Of a stretch of 62,716 bases of DNA, positions 47,690-56,978 are shown piece by piece. The position numbers and the translations under genes are program-made. A model generated the notes under the pieces. It was not told the origin of the DNA, ran no database searches, and was given only the letters and a program-made list of their open reading frames with translations. The stretch lies in assembly GCA_938083135.1 (NCBI GenBank), contig CALLKY010000041.1, forward strand, positions 1-62,716, read 5' to 3'. The first letter of the stretch is position 1. Every line of letters starts with the position of its first letter. Source of the stretch: an uncultured Alphaproteobacteria bacterium. Lineage in GTDB: Bacteria; Pseudomonadota; Alphaproteobacteria; Bin95.

Positions 47690-50593
47690 ATGAATACCCC
47701 GAAGAAGCCAAAAGCGCCGAAACCCGGTGATGAATATCGCGAGACCGTTTTCCTACCGAAGACGGATTTCCCCATGCGCGGCGGCCTGCCGAAGAAAGAG
47801 CCGGAAATCCTGAAGCGTTGGGAGGACATGGACCTCTACAAGACGCTTCGTGAGGATTCCAAAGACCGTGAGCAGTACATCCTACATGATGGCCCGCCCT
47901 ATGCGAACGGCAACCTACACATCGGTCATGCGCTGAACAAAATCCTCAAAGATGTTATCAACAAATCCTGGCAAATGTCCGGATTTGATGCAAATTATGT
48001 TCCAGGCTGGGATTGCCACGGCCTGCCTATCGAATGGAAGATCGAGGAATCCTACCGCGAGCAGGGCAAGGACAAAGACGCTGTGCCTGTGCTGGAATTC
48101 CGGCAAGAATGCCGGGAATTCGCACAGCATTGGGTTGGCGTTCAGTCAGAAGAATTCAAGCGCCTCGGCGTCGTCGGCGACTGGGATGATCCCTATCTCA
48201 CGATGAAGCTCGCGTCCGAAGCGCGGATCGCAGGCGAAATCGCGCGCTTTGCAATGAATGGCGGCCTATATCGCGGCCAGCGCCCCGTCATGTGGTCCTG
48301 TGTTGAGAAGACCGCATTGGCTGACGCCGAGGTCGAATATGAAGATCACGTCTCGCCAACAGTCCATATCGGCTTCCCCGTCGTAACACCTGGCCCGGCG
48401 AGCAAGCTGGAAGCTGGCGATTGTGTCGTCATCTGGACAACGACCCCGTGGACCCTCCCCTCCAACCGCGCCATCGCCGCTGCGGCTGAGGAAGCCTATG
48501 TGCGCATCCTGGTTGATGAAACCCAGGACGAAAGCTTCATCAAGGCTGGCCAGACAATCTTACTTGGCAAGGCTTTGGTTGAAGCCGCCTGCAAATCCAT
48601 GCGGATCGAAGCGCACACAGTACTGGCAGAGATGACGGGCGAGGAACTGCTTGGAACCATCGCAGCGCATCCCTTGCGTGGCCTGGGATATGACTACGAT
48701 GTTCCAGTGCTGAACGGTGATTTCGTGACCATGGATGCGGGCACTGGCTTCGTGCATATCGCCCCAGGCCATGGTGCCGATGACTTCCAGCTTGGCAAAG
48801 CCCACGGCCTTGAAGTGACGGACTATGTCGCCCCAGACGGCGCCTACCGGGACTTCGTGCCGCTGTTTGCTGGCAAGCGCGTGCTGAATGAAGACGGCAG
48901 CGAAGGTGATGCCAACGCCGCTGTTATGGACGCCATGCAGGTCGCAGCCATGAGCGGCAAAGGCGGATTATTCGGGCGCGGGCGTCTCAAGCACAGCTAC
49001 CCGCATTCCTGGCGCTCCAAAGCCCCATTGATCTTCCGCAACACGGCCCAGTGGTTCATCTCCATGGAGACGAATGATCTGCGCGAAACAGCACTGCAGG
49101 CAATCAATGATACGCGCTTTGTGCCGCCCCAGGGCCGCAACCGGCTGTATTCAATGGTCGAACAACGGCCAGACTGGTGCATCTCCCGCCAACGGGCTTG
49201 GGGCGTGCCAATCCCACTATTCGTCCACATCGAGTCTGGCGAAGTTCTGAAAGACCAAGCGGTGTTTGACCGGATCGTCGATGCTTTCAAGGAAGAAGGC
49301 GGCGACGCTTGGTTCTCATCCCCACCCGAACGTTTCCTTGGCGATCAATATGACTTGAAGGATTACGAGCAAGTCACAGACATTGTTGAAGTTTGGTTCG
49401 AATCTGGCTGCACTCACGCTTTCGTTTTAGAAGACCGTGACGACCTGAAATCGCCCGCTGCTCTCTACCTTGAAGGCACTGATCAGCATCGCGGCTGGTT
49501 CCATTCCTCTTTGCTCGAAAGCGCTGGCACCCGTGGTCGGGCACCCTATGACACTGTGCTGACCCACGGTTTCGTGCTGGACGACAAAGGCCGCAAGATG
49601 TCCAAGTCTCTTGGCAATACAACGGCACCGCAGGATGTGATTGAGCAATATGGCGCGGATATCTTGCGTATCTGGGTCGTATCCTCGAACTACGCTGAGG
49701 ACCTGCGCATCGGCGGTGAAATCCTGAAGCATCAGGCAGACTTATACCGCCGCGTCCGGAACACTCTGCGCTATCTATTGGGCGCGCTCGAAGGCTTCTC
49801 TGACGCAGAACGAGTCGATGCGGCAGACATGCCAGAGCTTGACCGCTGGGCGCTGCATCGTTTGGCGGAGATGGATACGCTCGTTAGAAAATCCATCGAA
49901 GACTATGATTTCCATGGTCTTTGGACGTCATTGCACACATTTTGCGCTGTTGATCTGTCGGCGTTCTATTTTGATATCCGCAAGGATACGCTCTATTGCG
50001 AACACCCCGATAGCCTGGCGCGCCGGGCTAACCGCACGGTGATGGACGCAATCTTCACCCGCCTCGCAACGTGGCTGGCACCCGTACTGTGCTTCACTGC
50101 GGAAGAAGCGTGGCTGGCCCGCTTCGGTGATGCTGCGGGCGTCAGCGTTCACCGCCAGACGTTCCCTGACACACCTGCTAGCTGGCAAGATGAAGTACTT
50201 GGCAAACGCTGGGCTGACATCCGCGATATTCGCCGTGTCGTAACCGGTGCCATTGAAGGTGAGCGGGCTGAAAAGCGTATCCGCAGTAGCCTGGAAGCCG
50301 CCCCGGTTGTTTGGCTTTCCACAGATCGGATGCAGCAGATCGAAGGTGTGGATATGGCCGAGATTGCCATCTCATCCGCTATCACCATTGAATCCGGTGA
50401 AGGGCCAGCGGACGCATTTCGGATGGAAGACGCCCCTGGCATTGCCGTCCAGCCCAGTCGGACGGATGCCGAAAAATGCGTTCGGTGTTGGAAACAACCG
50501 GGTGACGTTGGATCAGATGCGTCTGCGCCCCTGCTCTGCGGGCGATGCGCTGAGGTCGTCGGGCGTTTGCCTAAGACCCTGCCTGTCGCATGA
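47690..50593 (+). CDS. ileS: Isoleucyl-tRNA synthetase
   Basis: A 967-residue class I synthetase. HIGH motif GNLHIGHALNKILKD, GWDCHGLPIEWK, editing-domain segment CVVIWTTTPWTLPSNRA and KMSKS motif GRKMSKSLGNT appear in order. The C-terminal zinc finger is CVRCWKQPGDVG...CGRCAEVV. No T-box leader is visible, as expected for this phylum. Its stop overlaps the lspA start (ATGA). Confidence 0.98.
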   Translation: MNTPKKPKAPKPGDEYRETVFLPKTDFPMRGGLPKKEPEILKRWEDMDLYKTLREDSKDREQYILHDGPPYANGNLHIGHALNKILKDVINKSWQMSGFDANYVPGWDCHGLPIEWKIEESYREQGKDKDAVPVLEFRQECREFAQHWVGVQSEEFKRLGVVGDWDDPYLTMKLASEARIAGEIARFAMNGGLYRGQRPVMWSCVEKTALADAEVEYEDHVSPTVHIGFPVVTPGPASKLEAGDCVVIWTTTPWTLPSNRAIAAAAEEAYVRILVDETQDESFIKAGQTILLGKALVEAACKSMRIEAHTVLAEMTGEELLGTIAAHPLRGLGYDYDVPVLNGDFVTMDAGTGFVHIAPGHGADDFQLGKAHGLEVTDYVAPDGAYRDFVPLFAGKRVLNEDGSEGDANAAVMDAMQVAAMSGKGGLFGRGRLKHSYPHSWRSKAPLIFRNTAQWFISMETNDLRETALQAINDTRFVPPQGRNRLYSMVEQRPDWCISRQRAWGVPIPLFVHIESGEVLKDQAVFDRIVDAFKEEGGDAWFSSPPERFLGDQYDLKDYEQVTDIVEVWFESGCTHAFVLEDRDDLKSPAALYLEGTDQHRGWFHSSLLESAGTRGRAPYDTVLTHGFVLDDKGRKMSKSLGNTTAPQDVIEQYGADILRIWVVSSNYAEDLRIGGEILKHQADLYRRVRNTLRYLLGALEGFSDAERVDAADMPELDRWALHRLAEMDTLVRKSIEDYDFHGLWTSLHTFCAVDLSAFYFDIRKDTLYCEHPDSLARRANRTVMDAIFTRLATWLAPVLCFTAEEAWLARFGDAAGVSVHRQTFPDTPASWQDEVLGKRWADIRDIRRVVTGAIEGERAEKRIRSSLEAAPVVWLSTDRMQQIEGVDMAEIAISSAITIESGEGPADAFRMEDAPGIAVQPSRTDAEKCVRCWKQPGDVGSDASAPLLCGRCAEVVGRLPKTLPVA

Positions 50594-51084
50594 CAACGGG
50601 CCGAATAATGCCAGGTGCGCTCAGGCTTGGCCTGATTATTATCGCGATCTCTATCATCGTAGATCAGGCGACCAAGCAGGTTGCGCTGGCATATTTCAAG
50701 ACCCATGATGCCGTCACGGTTTTGCCATTTTTGGACTTCACTTTGGCATGGAACCGGGGCGTTAGCTTCGGGATGTTTGGCGACGGTGGCGTGCCAGCTT
50801 GGGTGCTCGCCCTCGTCTCTTTGGCGATTGCTGGGTTTCTGACCTGGCAAATGCTGCGCTCAACGTCCCGGACAGGCGTTATTGGTTTCGCGCTGATTAT
50901 TGGCGGCGCGCTCGGGAATGTGATCGACCGAGGCGTATATGGCGCTGTGGTCGACTTCATATTGCTACATTATGAGCGCTACAGTTGGCCAGTTTTCAAC
51001 ATTGCTGATACGGCCATCACAATTGGTGTGGTTCTTATTCTTATCGATTCCTTGTGGTCGAAGCCTGCATCAACTACATCATAG
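50590..51084 (+). CDS. lspA: Lipoprotein signal peptidase (signal peptidase II)
   Basis: A 164-residue integral membrane aspartyl protease with four helices. The catalytic Asp residues are in GNVIDRGVYGAVVDF and FNIADTAITIGV, and ALAYFKTHDAV and WNRGVSFGMF are conserved loops. It processes lipoproteins such as the DUF3035 product encoded next. The four-base overlap with ileS implies coupling. Confidence 0.97.
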   Translation: MTTGRIMPGALRLGLIIIAISIIVDQATKQVALAYFKTHDAVTVLPFLDFTLAWNRGVSFGMFGDGGVPAWVLALVSLAIAGFLTWQMLRSTSRTGVIGFALIIGGALGNVIDRGVYGAVVDFILLHYERYSWPVFNIADTAITIGVVLILIDSLWSKPASTTS

Positions 51085-51114
51085 GGGAATGAAACCGTTG
51101 GAGGATCGCTGGCA

Positions 51115-51876
51115 ATGACCCGCACTTTCCGCATCCTCGCGCTTGCCGCAGCAGGCGCAATGGTCGCTGGCTGTAGCGGCGGCGTGCAAGAGAGCTTAGG
51201 CCTAAAAAAGAAGGCCCCAGATGAATTTGCTGTCGTCCGCAATGCACCACTGAGCTTGCCGCCAAACTTTAGCCTGCGCCCGCCTAAACCGGGTGCGGTT
51301 GGCGAAGGCCGAGAGCCGCAACGCGACCAGGCGCGCGCCTTGTTGGTTGGCCGAAGTGCCACGTCACCGAATTCATCACAATTGGCGGCTGCGCGCGCGC
51401 AGGCTGAATTAGCAAATAGCACGCCTGCGTCGGCCCCTGTTCAGTTTGCATTCCACCCTGGCAGGCTGGATCAAGCCCTTGGCGATTTGCGCGACTATCG
51501 ATTGAACGGGGCTGGGAATGGCCGGGTGATTCAAGCCTCAGCGCGGCGCTCTGGCGCTACCCAAGCGGCTCGCACCCCTGTCACGGCACCAGGAGAAAGC
51601 GCATTGCTGGCTAACCTTGGCGCAGCGAATGTTAACCCCAATATCCGCCGCCAAGTTGATGAAGAGAGCGCGCTTCTAGCAGAGGATGATCGTAATATCG
51701 TTGAACAAATGATGTTTTGGCGGAAACTTAACCCGCCGGGCGTTATTGTAGAAGCGACAGGCGAGCGGCGCCGAATTAACGAAAATTCAGCGCTGGGCAA
51801 GCCAGTTACCGATGGCGAGACGCCTGAAATTCGCGTCGAACGCCTTTCTGAATTCAAAGGGTTCAACCTATTTTGA
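51115..51876 (+). CDS. DUF3035 lipoprotein (BamF-like)
   Basis: A 253-residue outer-membrane lipoprotein. The lipobox AAGAMVAGC puts the acylated Cys near residue 20. PDEFAVVRNAPLSLPPNFSL is the conserved DUF3035 segment, described in alphaproteobacteria as BamF of the beta-barrel assembly machine. The rest is polar, with ESALLAEDDRNIVEQMMFWR near residue 190. It sits between lspA and the M16 pair, as is usual in the class; the BamF role is from family knowledge. Confidence 0.85.
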   Translation: MTRTFRILALAAAGAMVAGCSGGVQESLGLKKKAPDEFAVVRNAPLSLPPNFSLRPPKPGAVGEGREPQRDQARALLVGRSATSPNSSQLAAARAQAELANSTPASAPVQFAFHPGRLDQALGDLRDYRLNGAGNGRVIQASARRSGATQAARTPVTAPGESALLANLGAANVNPNIRRQVDEESALLAEDDRNIVEQMMFWRKLNPPGVIVEATGERRRINENSALGKPVTDGETPEIRVERLSEFKGFNLF

Positions 51877-53222
51877 TGCGCCGAATTAACGCCTGCCTCG
51901 CCGCCCTGTCCATCAGCTGCGGCTTGGCGGCGACGCCGGCTGCAGCGGAGGTCTTTTCCCCAAGCCGATACGTGCTTGATAACGGCCTAGAGCTCATTGT
52001 TATCGAAGATCATCGGCGTGCTGCAGTAGCCCATTTCGCCTATTACAAAGTCGGCGCGATTGATGAGGAGCCGGGAAAAACTGGCCTCGCCCATTTTCTT
52101 GAGCATCTGATGTTCAAGGGCACAGACAATCTCGACCCAGGTGAATTCTCTCGCGTGGTCGCCCGCAATGGCGGCCGGGACAACGCGTTCACATCTGCCA
52201 ATTACACCGGCTATTTCCAAGTCATCGCAGCAGACCGCCTCAGTCTGATCATGCAGATGGAAGCGGATCGCATGACGGGTCTCAAGCTGGATGACGCCAT
52301 TGTCCTGCCAGAGCGTGATGTTGTGCTTGAAGAGCGCTTAAGCCGGGTCGAAAACCGCCCGTCCGCCCTGCTTGGCGAGGCGATGCGTGCCAACCTCTAC
52401 CTCGCCCATCCGTATCGCCGCCCGATTATCGGCTGGCCGACAGAGGTAAAGCGCCTGACAACAGAGGACGCGCTTGATTTTTACCGCAAATGGTATGCGC
52501 CGAATAATGTCGTTGTTGTCGTGGCGGGTGATGTAAATCCGGATGATGTTCTGGCACTGGCGAAACAGCATTACGGTGCCGTTGCTGCACGGAAACTGCC
52601 GGAGCGACCGCCTTTCTATGAACCAGATCAACGCGCCCCCCGCCGCGTAGTATTCACGGACCCGCGCGTGCGCCAGGAAGACTGGCGACGCATGTATGTG
52701 GCACCCGCTTATGAAGGCGCTGCCCCCGGACCTTACGCCCTAAATGTGCTTGCTGAAATCATAGGTGGCGAGACAGGACGCCTGCATAACGCACTGGTCG
52801 AAAATCAGAAAATCGCCCTTGGCGTCTCATTTTGGTATGATGGCAACGGTCGTGATTTTGGCTCTGCAGGCCTGTATGGCCGCCCCGTTCCAGGTGTTGC
52901 AACGGCCGATATGGAGGCCGCGTTTGATGCTGAAATCGCCCGTTTGCTGAAGGAAGGCGTAACGGAAACAGAAGTCACTGACGCCAAGCGCCGCCTTGCC
53001 GCAAGCGCAATCTTTGCCCGCGATAGTCTGGACGGCCCGGCCCGCATCCTTGGCGGTGCCGTCGCGAATGGCCAACGCATCGAGGACGTTGAAGACTGGC
53101 CTGAACGGATTGCCGCTGTCGACAAGGCCGCAATAGACGCTGCCGCCCGCGCGCTCTTCAACATTAACTGGTCAGTTACCGGTATTTTGCGGCCTGCGCC
53201 GAAAGATGAGGCGCCGTCATGA
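51876..53222 (+). CDS. M16 family zinc peptidase (catalytic)
   Basis: A 448-residue pitrilysin-like peptidase with a signal peptide (LSISCGLAATPAAA). The inverted zinc motif HFLEHLMFKGT (HxxEH) and the downstream Glu in ERDVVLEERL are present. The product is expected to pair with the next gene's non-catalytic M16 protein to form a periplasmic clamshell. The ATG at 51876 overlaps the previous stop by one base (TGATG). Confidence 0.93.
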   Translation: MRRINACLAALSISCGLAATPAAAEVFSPSRYVLDNGLELIVIEDHRRAAVAHFAYYKVGAIDEEPGKTGLAHFLEHLMFKGTDNLDPGEFSRVVARNGGRDNAFTSANYTGYFQVIAADRLSLIMQMEADRMTGLKLDDAIVLPERDVVLEERLSRVENRPSALLGEAMRANLYLAHPYRRPIIGWPTEVKRLTTEDALDFYRKWYAPNNVVVVVAGDVNPDDVLALAKQHYGAVAARKLPERPPFYEPDQRAPRRVVFTDPRVRQEDWRRMYVAPAYEGAAPGPYALNVLAEIIGGETGRLHNALVENQKIALGVSFWYDGNGRDFGSAGLYGRPVPGVATADMEAAFDAEIARLLKEGVTETEVTDAKRRLAASAIFARDSLDGPARILGGAVANGQRIEDVEDWPERIAAVDKAAIDAAARALFNINWSVTGILRPAPKDEAPS

Positions 53223-54574
53223 TCCGATTGAAAACGCTTGCCGCCAGCGCGGCTGCTGCTTGCTTCTGTGCCATTGCTTTGTTGCCAGCCCAAGCGGATG
53301 TCGCGGTTGTTAAAGCTGCTGGCGTTGATGCTTGGCTTGAGTCTGACGGCACGGTCCCAGTGGCCGCCATAGCATTTCGCATTGAAGGTGGTGCTGCCTT
53401 TGACCCACCTGCCCTGCAGGGCCGCGCCCGCATGGCTGCTACATTGCTGACCGAAGGTGCTGGACCTTACGACGCCGCTGCTTTCAAAAAGAAGCTGGCG
53501 GACTTATCCGCCTCTATCGAGATTCAGGCGACGCAGGATGCTGTCGTCGGCAACCTCTACGCACTCACCGATACAATTGAAGAGGCCGCGGAACTTCTGG
53601 GCTTAGCCCTTACCGAACCCCGGTTTGATCCGGACCCGCTGGAACGCGCCCGCGCATCCTACATCTCCTCGCTTGAGCGGATGCGTTCGGAACCGAGCCG
53701 CAAGGCTTATCGCGCCTGGCTTGAAACGGCTTTCGCCAATCACCCCTATGCACGCTCAACCAGGGGCCTCAAGTCGACCCTAGCCGTCATCCAGCGCGAG
53801 GACTTAACCGCTTTCACGCAAGAACGCTTTGGCCGGGACCGCTTGATTGTTGCCGCCGCCGGCGATCTGACAGACGCGAAACTGGCCCGCGTGATGGAAC
53901 TGGCCTTCGGCAGCCTCCCTGAAGTTGCAGAGGGCGGTCCGGCGGACCTGCCAGCCGTGAGCTTGCCTGAACAACCCCTACGCCTCCTGGCCTCAATGCC
54001 AGCGCCGCAGTCGACAATCGTGTTTGGCGGTCCTGGCATCCGTCGCATTGATCCAGATTGGCGTGCCGCCACTGTGCTGATGCAGATTATGGGCGGCGGG
54101 TTTGGCGCGCGTTTGATGGAAGAAGTGCGCGAAAAACGCGGCCTCGTCTACGGTATTGGCGCGGACTTAAACGAGCTTGATGCTGTCCCAATTGTCATTG
54201 GCACTGCTGCGACAGCCAATAGCACCGTTGCTGAAACCGTTGCCGTGGTTGAGGCTGAATGGGCACGCATGGCCAAGGAAGGCCCAACTGCCGATGAACT
54301 CTCCGACGCTAAGGCCTATCTCACCGGTTCGCTGCCTTTAGCGCTCGATTCGACGACTGCGATTGCAGATACGCTGCTTGCAATGCGCCGCTTTGATTTG
54401 CCTAAAGACTATCTCGACCAACGCGCTAGCTTGATTGAGGCTGTCACTTTGCAGGACGTTCAACGCGTTTCTAAGCGCCTCTTTGATACTGGCCGCTTCA
54501 TGGTAGCTGTCGCTGGTGCCCCTGAGAAATTGGAGGGCTGGAAGCCGACGACTGTGGCAGATGACAAGGAATGA
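53219..54574 (+). CDS. M16 family peptidase, non-catalytic partner
   Basis: A 451-residue M16 protein with a signal peptide (AASAAAACFCAIALLPAQA). The HxxEH motif is absent (the matching segment reads ARMAATLLTEGAGPYD). The substrate-binding RGLVYGIGADLN (R...Y pair) is retained. Such B-type subunits support the catalytic partner, here the product of the gene upstream (ATGA overlap). Confidence 0.93.
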   Translation: MIRLKTLAASAAAACFCAIALLPAQADVAVVKAAGVDAWLESDGTVPVAAIAFRIEGGAAFDPPALQGRARMAATLLTEGAGPYDAAAFKKKLADLSASIEIQATQDAVVGNLYALTDTIEEAAELLGLALTEPRFDPDPLERARASYISSLERMRSEPSRKAYRAWLETAFANHPYARSTRGLKSTLAVIQREDLTAFTQERFGRDRLIVAAAGDLTDAKLARVMELAFGSLPEVAEGGPADLPAVSLPEQPLRLLASMPAPQSTIVFGGPGIRRIDPDWRAATVLMQIMGGGFGARLMEEVREKRGLVYGIGADLNELDAVPIVIGTAATANSTVAETVAVVEAEWARMAKEGPTADELSDAKAYLTGSLPLALDSTTAIADTLLAMRRFDLPKDYLDQRASLIEAVTLQDVQRVSKRLFDTGRFMVAVAGAPEKLEGWKPTTVADDKE

Positions 54575-54581
54575 AGCAGCC

Positions 54582-54815
54582 ATGGACGCGGCCTATCCCA
54601 CGCAAGGTCCGGTAGACACGGGCCAGAGCCCTCAACTGAGGCCCTTGAGCGATACTCTTCTGTACAGTTCAGACTTGGCAGCTGACTATGTAGAGACACG
54701 GATCAAGAGCGGTCGTCCGACGCGGCTTCTGAAGTTTGCCGCTTTCGACCGGCCTGCAGTTGAGGAAGGCAAGGAATTGGCTGGACGCTATCCTTCCGCC
54801 AAACAACGGCGATGA
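54582..54815 (+). CDS. Hypothetical protein (77 aa)
   Basis: A 77-residue ORF wedged between the M16 gene and mutL. The RBS AAGGAA is about nine bases before ATG 54582, and its stop overlaps the mutL ATG (ATGA). The protein is soluble and charged: MDAAYPTQGPVDTGQSPQ, DTLLYSSDLAADYVETRI and a basic end, GRYPSAKQRR. An earlier ATG at 54561 would overlap the M16 stop. No family recognised. The overlap pattern suggests a genuine gene coupled to mutL. Confidence 0.55.
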   Translation: MDAAYPTQGPVDTGQSPQLRPLSDTLLYSSDLAADYVETRIKSGRPTRLLKFAAFDRPAVEEGKELAGRYPSAKQRR

Positions 54816-56620
54816 GCAAGAACGGTGTCCTGCTGCGCCGCCTGCCCTCTGGTCTGGTCAACCGGATCGCTGCTGGTGAGGTGGTTGAGCGGCCTGCCGC
54901 CGTCGTCAAAGAACTTGTTGAAAACGCGCTGGACGCAGGGGCCACCCGTATTGATGTAACGCTTGGCGAAGGTGGCCGAACACTCGTCAGCGTCGCTGAC
55001 GACGGTATTGGCATGGGGCCAGATGAACTGGCCCTTGCCATTGAACGTCACGCAACGTCCAAATTGCCCGATGATGACCTTGTGCACATCGGAACGCTTG
55101 GTTTTCGCGGCGAGGCTCTGCCATCCATCGGCGCGGTCGCTCGCTTGACACTAACCAGTCGCCAACGTGATGGGGATGCGGCTTGGCGGATCCGTGTGGA
55201 TGGTGGCGCTGTCACTGGCCCTGAACCGGCGTCCCGCGCCCCTGGCACAACTGCCGAAGCGCGCGATTTGTTTTTTGCTACCCCTGCCCGCCTGAAGTTC
55301 TTAAGAAGCGCCCGCAGCGAGTCCCAAGCCTCTGCAGACATCTTGCGCCGCCTTGCCCTTGCCCGCGCCGAGATTGCATTCCGGCTGGAAGACTCCGGCC
55401 GCCAGATGTTGAATCTACCTGCTGACAATGGCGATCTGTTTTCAGCCCGGCTAAACCGCGCGACCGCTGTGATCGGGCGGGAATTCGGTGCCCACGCCTT
55501 GCCGATAGACGCAGAGCGCGAAGGTATTCAACTGACGGGGCATGCCAGCGCGCCCGGATATGATCGTGGGAATGGACTGGCGCAGTATTTCTTTGTGAAC
55601 GGCAGGCCGGTCCGTGATCCCGTCCTGCTCGGTGCGGCCCGCGCTGCCTATGCCGATATCCTGCCGCGCGGTCGGTTTCCTGGCCTAGCCTTGTTCCTAG
55701 ACGTGCCGCCGGAAGCCGTAGACGTCAACGTCCATCCTGCCAAGACGGAGGTCCGCTTTCGGGAACCAGGCATGGTGCGGGGCATGGTGATTTCCGCCTT
55801 GAAACACGCGCTGGCCGCCGCTGGGTTCGCGACAAGCGCTACTGCCAGCGAGGCTGCTCTTGGCGCTTGGCGGGCACCTATGCCGGGACAGTCGGCGGGA
55901 TATAGTGGCTACCGACCACAGCACCCTTCGGCTGGACTGGCAGAAAGTGCAGCACATTTTCAGCAGCCGCTGGATCAGACCGCCGCCTTCCCGCCAACCG
56001 CGCGCATGGATGAACCGTCCGTCGACGAACCAGTGGGTGATCATCCGCTTGGGGCTGCGCGTGCGCAATTGCACAGCGCCTATATCGTCGCCCAAACCTC
56101 ACGCGGCATCGTGCTGGTGGATCAACATGCGGCCCATGAACGGTTGGTCTATGAACGCCTGAAAGCCGCACGAGCCGCTGGTGGGGTTAACCGGCAGATG
56201 CTGTTGATCCCGGAAGTTGTTGAGCTGGATCAGGTGGCCGCAGCAGCTTTACTTGAAGAAGCGCCAGCATTGGCTGAACTTGGTCTTGTGCTTGAAGCCT
56301 TTGGTCCTGGCGCATTGCTTGTGCGCGAAACGCCTGCATTGCTGGGTGAGGTCGACGCCCAGGCGCTTGTCCGTAATCTGGCAGATGAAGTGCAATCGGC
56401 AGGCGGTGCGGAACCGTTGTTAGAGCGTCTGGACCATGTAGCGGCGACGATGGCGTGCCATGGTAGTGTGCGAGCAGGGCGCACGCTCAATCAGGCAGAA
56501 ATGGACGCACTTCTTCGAGAAATGGAAGTGACGCCGAATGCCGGGCGATGCAATCATGGCCGACCGACCTATATTGAGCTAGACCTAGCCGATATTGAGC
56601 GCCTGTTTCACCGGCGCTAA
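54812..56620 (+). CDS. mutL: DNA mismatch repair protein MutL
   Basis: A 602-residue GHKL ATPase. ATPase motifs are ELVENALDAGA, DDGIGM and GFRGEALPS. The C-terminal half carries DQHAAHERLVYE, an exact DQHAx2Ex4E endonuclease motif. CHGSVRAG and CNHGRPT complete the metal site. An endonuclease-type MutL fits organisms without MutH. Coupled to the 77-residue ORF upstream. Confidence 0.96.
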   Translation: MSKNGVLLRRLPSGLVNRIAAGEVVERPAAVVKELVENALDAGATRIDVTLGEGGRTLVSVADDGIGMGPDELALAIERHATSKLPDDDLVHIGTLGFRGEALPSIGAVARLTLTSRQRDGDAAWRIRVDGGAVTGPEPASRAPGTTAEARDLFFATPARLKFLRSARSESQASADILRRLALARAEIAFRLEDSGRQMLNLPADNGDLFSARLNRATAVIGREFGAHALPIDAEREGIQLTGHASAPGYDRGNGLAQYFFVNGRPVRDPVLLGAARAAYADILPRGRFPGLALFLDVPPEAVDVNVHPAKTEVRFREPGMVRGMVISALKHALAAAGFATSATASEAALGAWRAPMPGQSAGYSGYRPQHPSAGLAESAAHFQQPLDQTAAFPPTARMDEPSVDEPVGDHPLGAARAQLHSAYIVAQTSRGIVLVDQHAAHERLVYERLKAARAAGGVNRQMLLIPEVVELDQVAAAALLEEAPALAELGLVLEAFGPGALLVRETPALLGEVDAQALVRNLADEVQSAGGAEPLLERLDHVAATMACHGSVRAGRTLNQAEMDALLREMEVTPNAGRCNHGRPTYIELDLADIERLFHRR

Positions 56621-56640
56621 AGCGTTGAATGGAGCGAGAC

Positions 56641-56943
56641 ATGCCGACAAACCTAGACGACCAAACCCGCCTCGAACTCGAAGCCGCCGCATTCCGCACA
56701 CTCGTGGATCACATGCGTGAGCGGACCGATGTGCAAAACATTGACCTGATGAACCTAGCCGGGTTCTGCCGGAACTGCCTATCCAAATGGTACACGGCGG
56801 CAGCGAAGGAAAAGGGCCTTGATCTAGGCTACGAAGATGCCCGCGAAATTGTGTACGGCATGCCGTATCCCGAATGGAAAGCAAAGCACCAGACGGAAGC
56901 GAGCGCCGAACAAAAGGCTGCGTTCGATAAGAGCCATGGCTAA
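56641..56943 (+). CDS. DUF1244 domain-containing protein
   Basis: A 100-residue protein of PF06844, found mainly in alpha- and gammaproteobacteria. LVDHMRERTDVQNIDLMNLA and GFCRNCLSKWYTAAA, with its two cysteines, are diagnostic; EIVYGMPYPEWKAKHQ follows. ATG 56641 has GGAG seven bases before it; an in-frame ATG at 56629 is less likely. Its TAA is the first arm of the long palindrome that ends this operon. Confidence 0.92.
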   Translation: MPTNLDDQTRLELEAAAFRTLVDHMRERTDVQNIDLMNLAGFCRNCLSKWYTAAAKEKGLDLGYEDAREIVYGMPYPEWKAKHQTEASAEQKAAFDKSHG

Positions 56944-56978
56944 GGCGAGCGGCGGTCAGGTGACCGCCGCTCGCCTTA
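56941..56978. terminator. Bidirectional palindrome between convergent genes
   Basis: A perfect inverted repeat of 18 bp per arm around a two-base GG centre. It begins exactly with the TAA of the DUF1244 gene and ends exactly with the TAA (read on minus) of dctM. It should form a very stable hairpin on both transcripts. There is no T-run, so it may act by mRNA 3'-end stabilisation or Rho-assisted termination. Confidence 0.65.

Noticed and set aside
47640-47690. T-box leader for ileS
   Set aside because: The ribF-ileS gap is only a few bases and no T-box elements are present.
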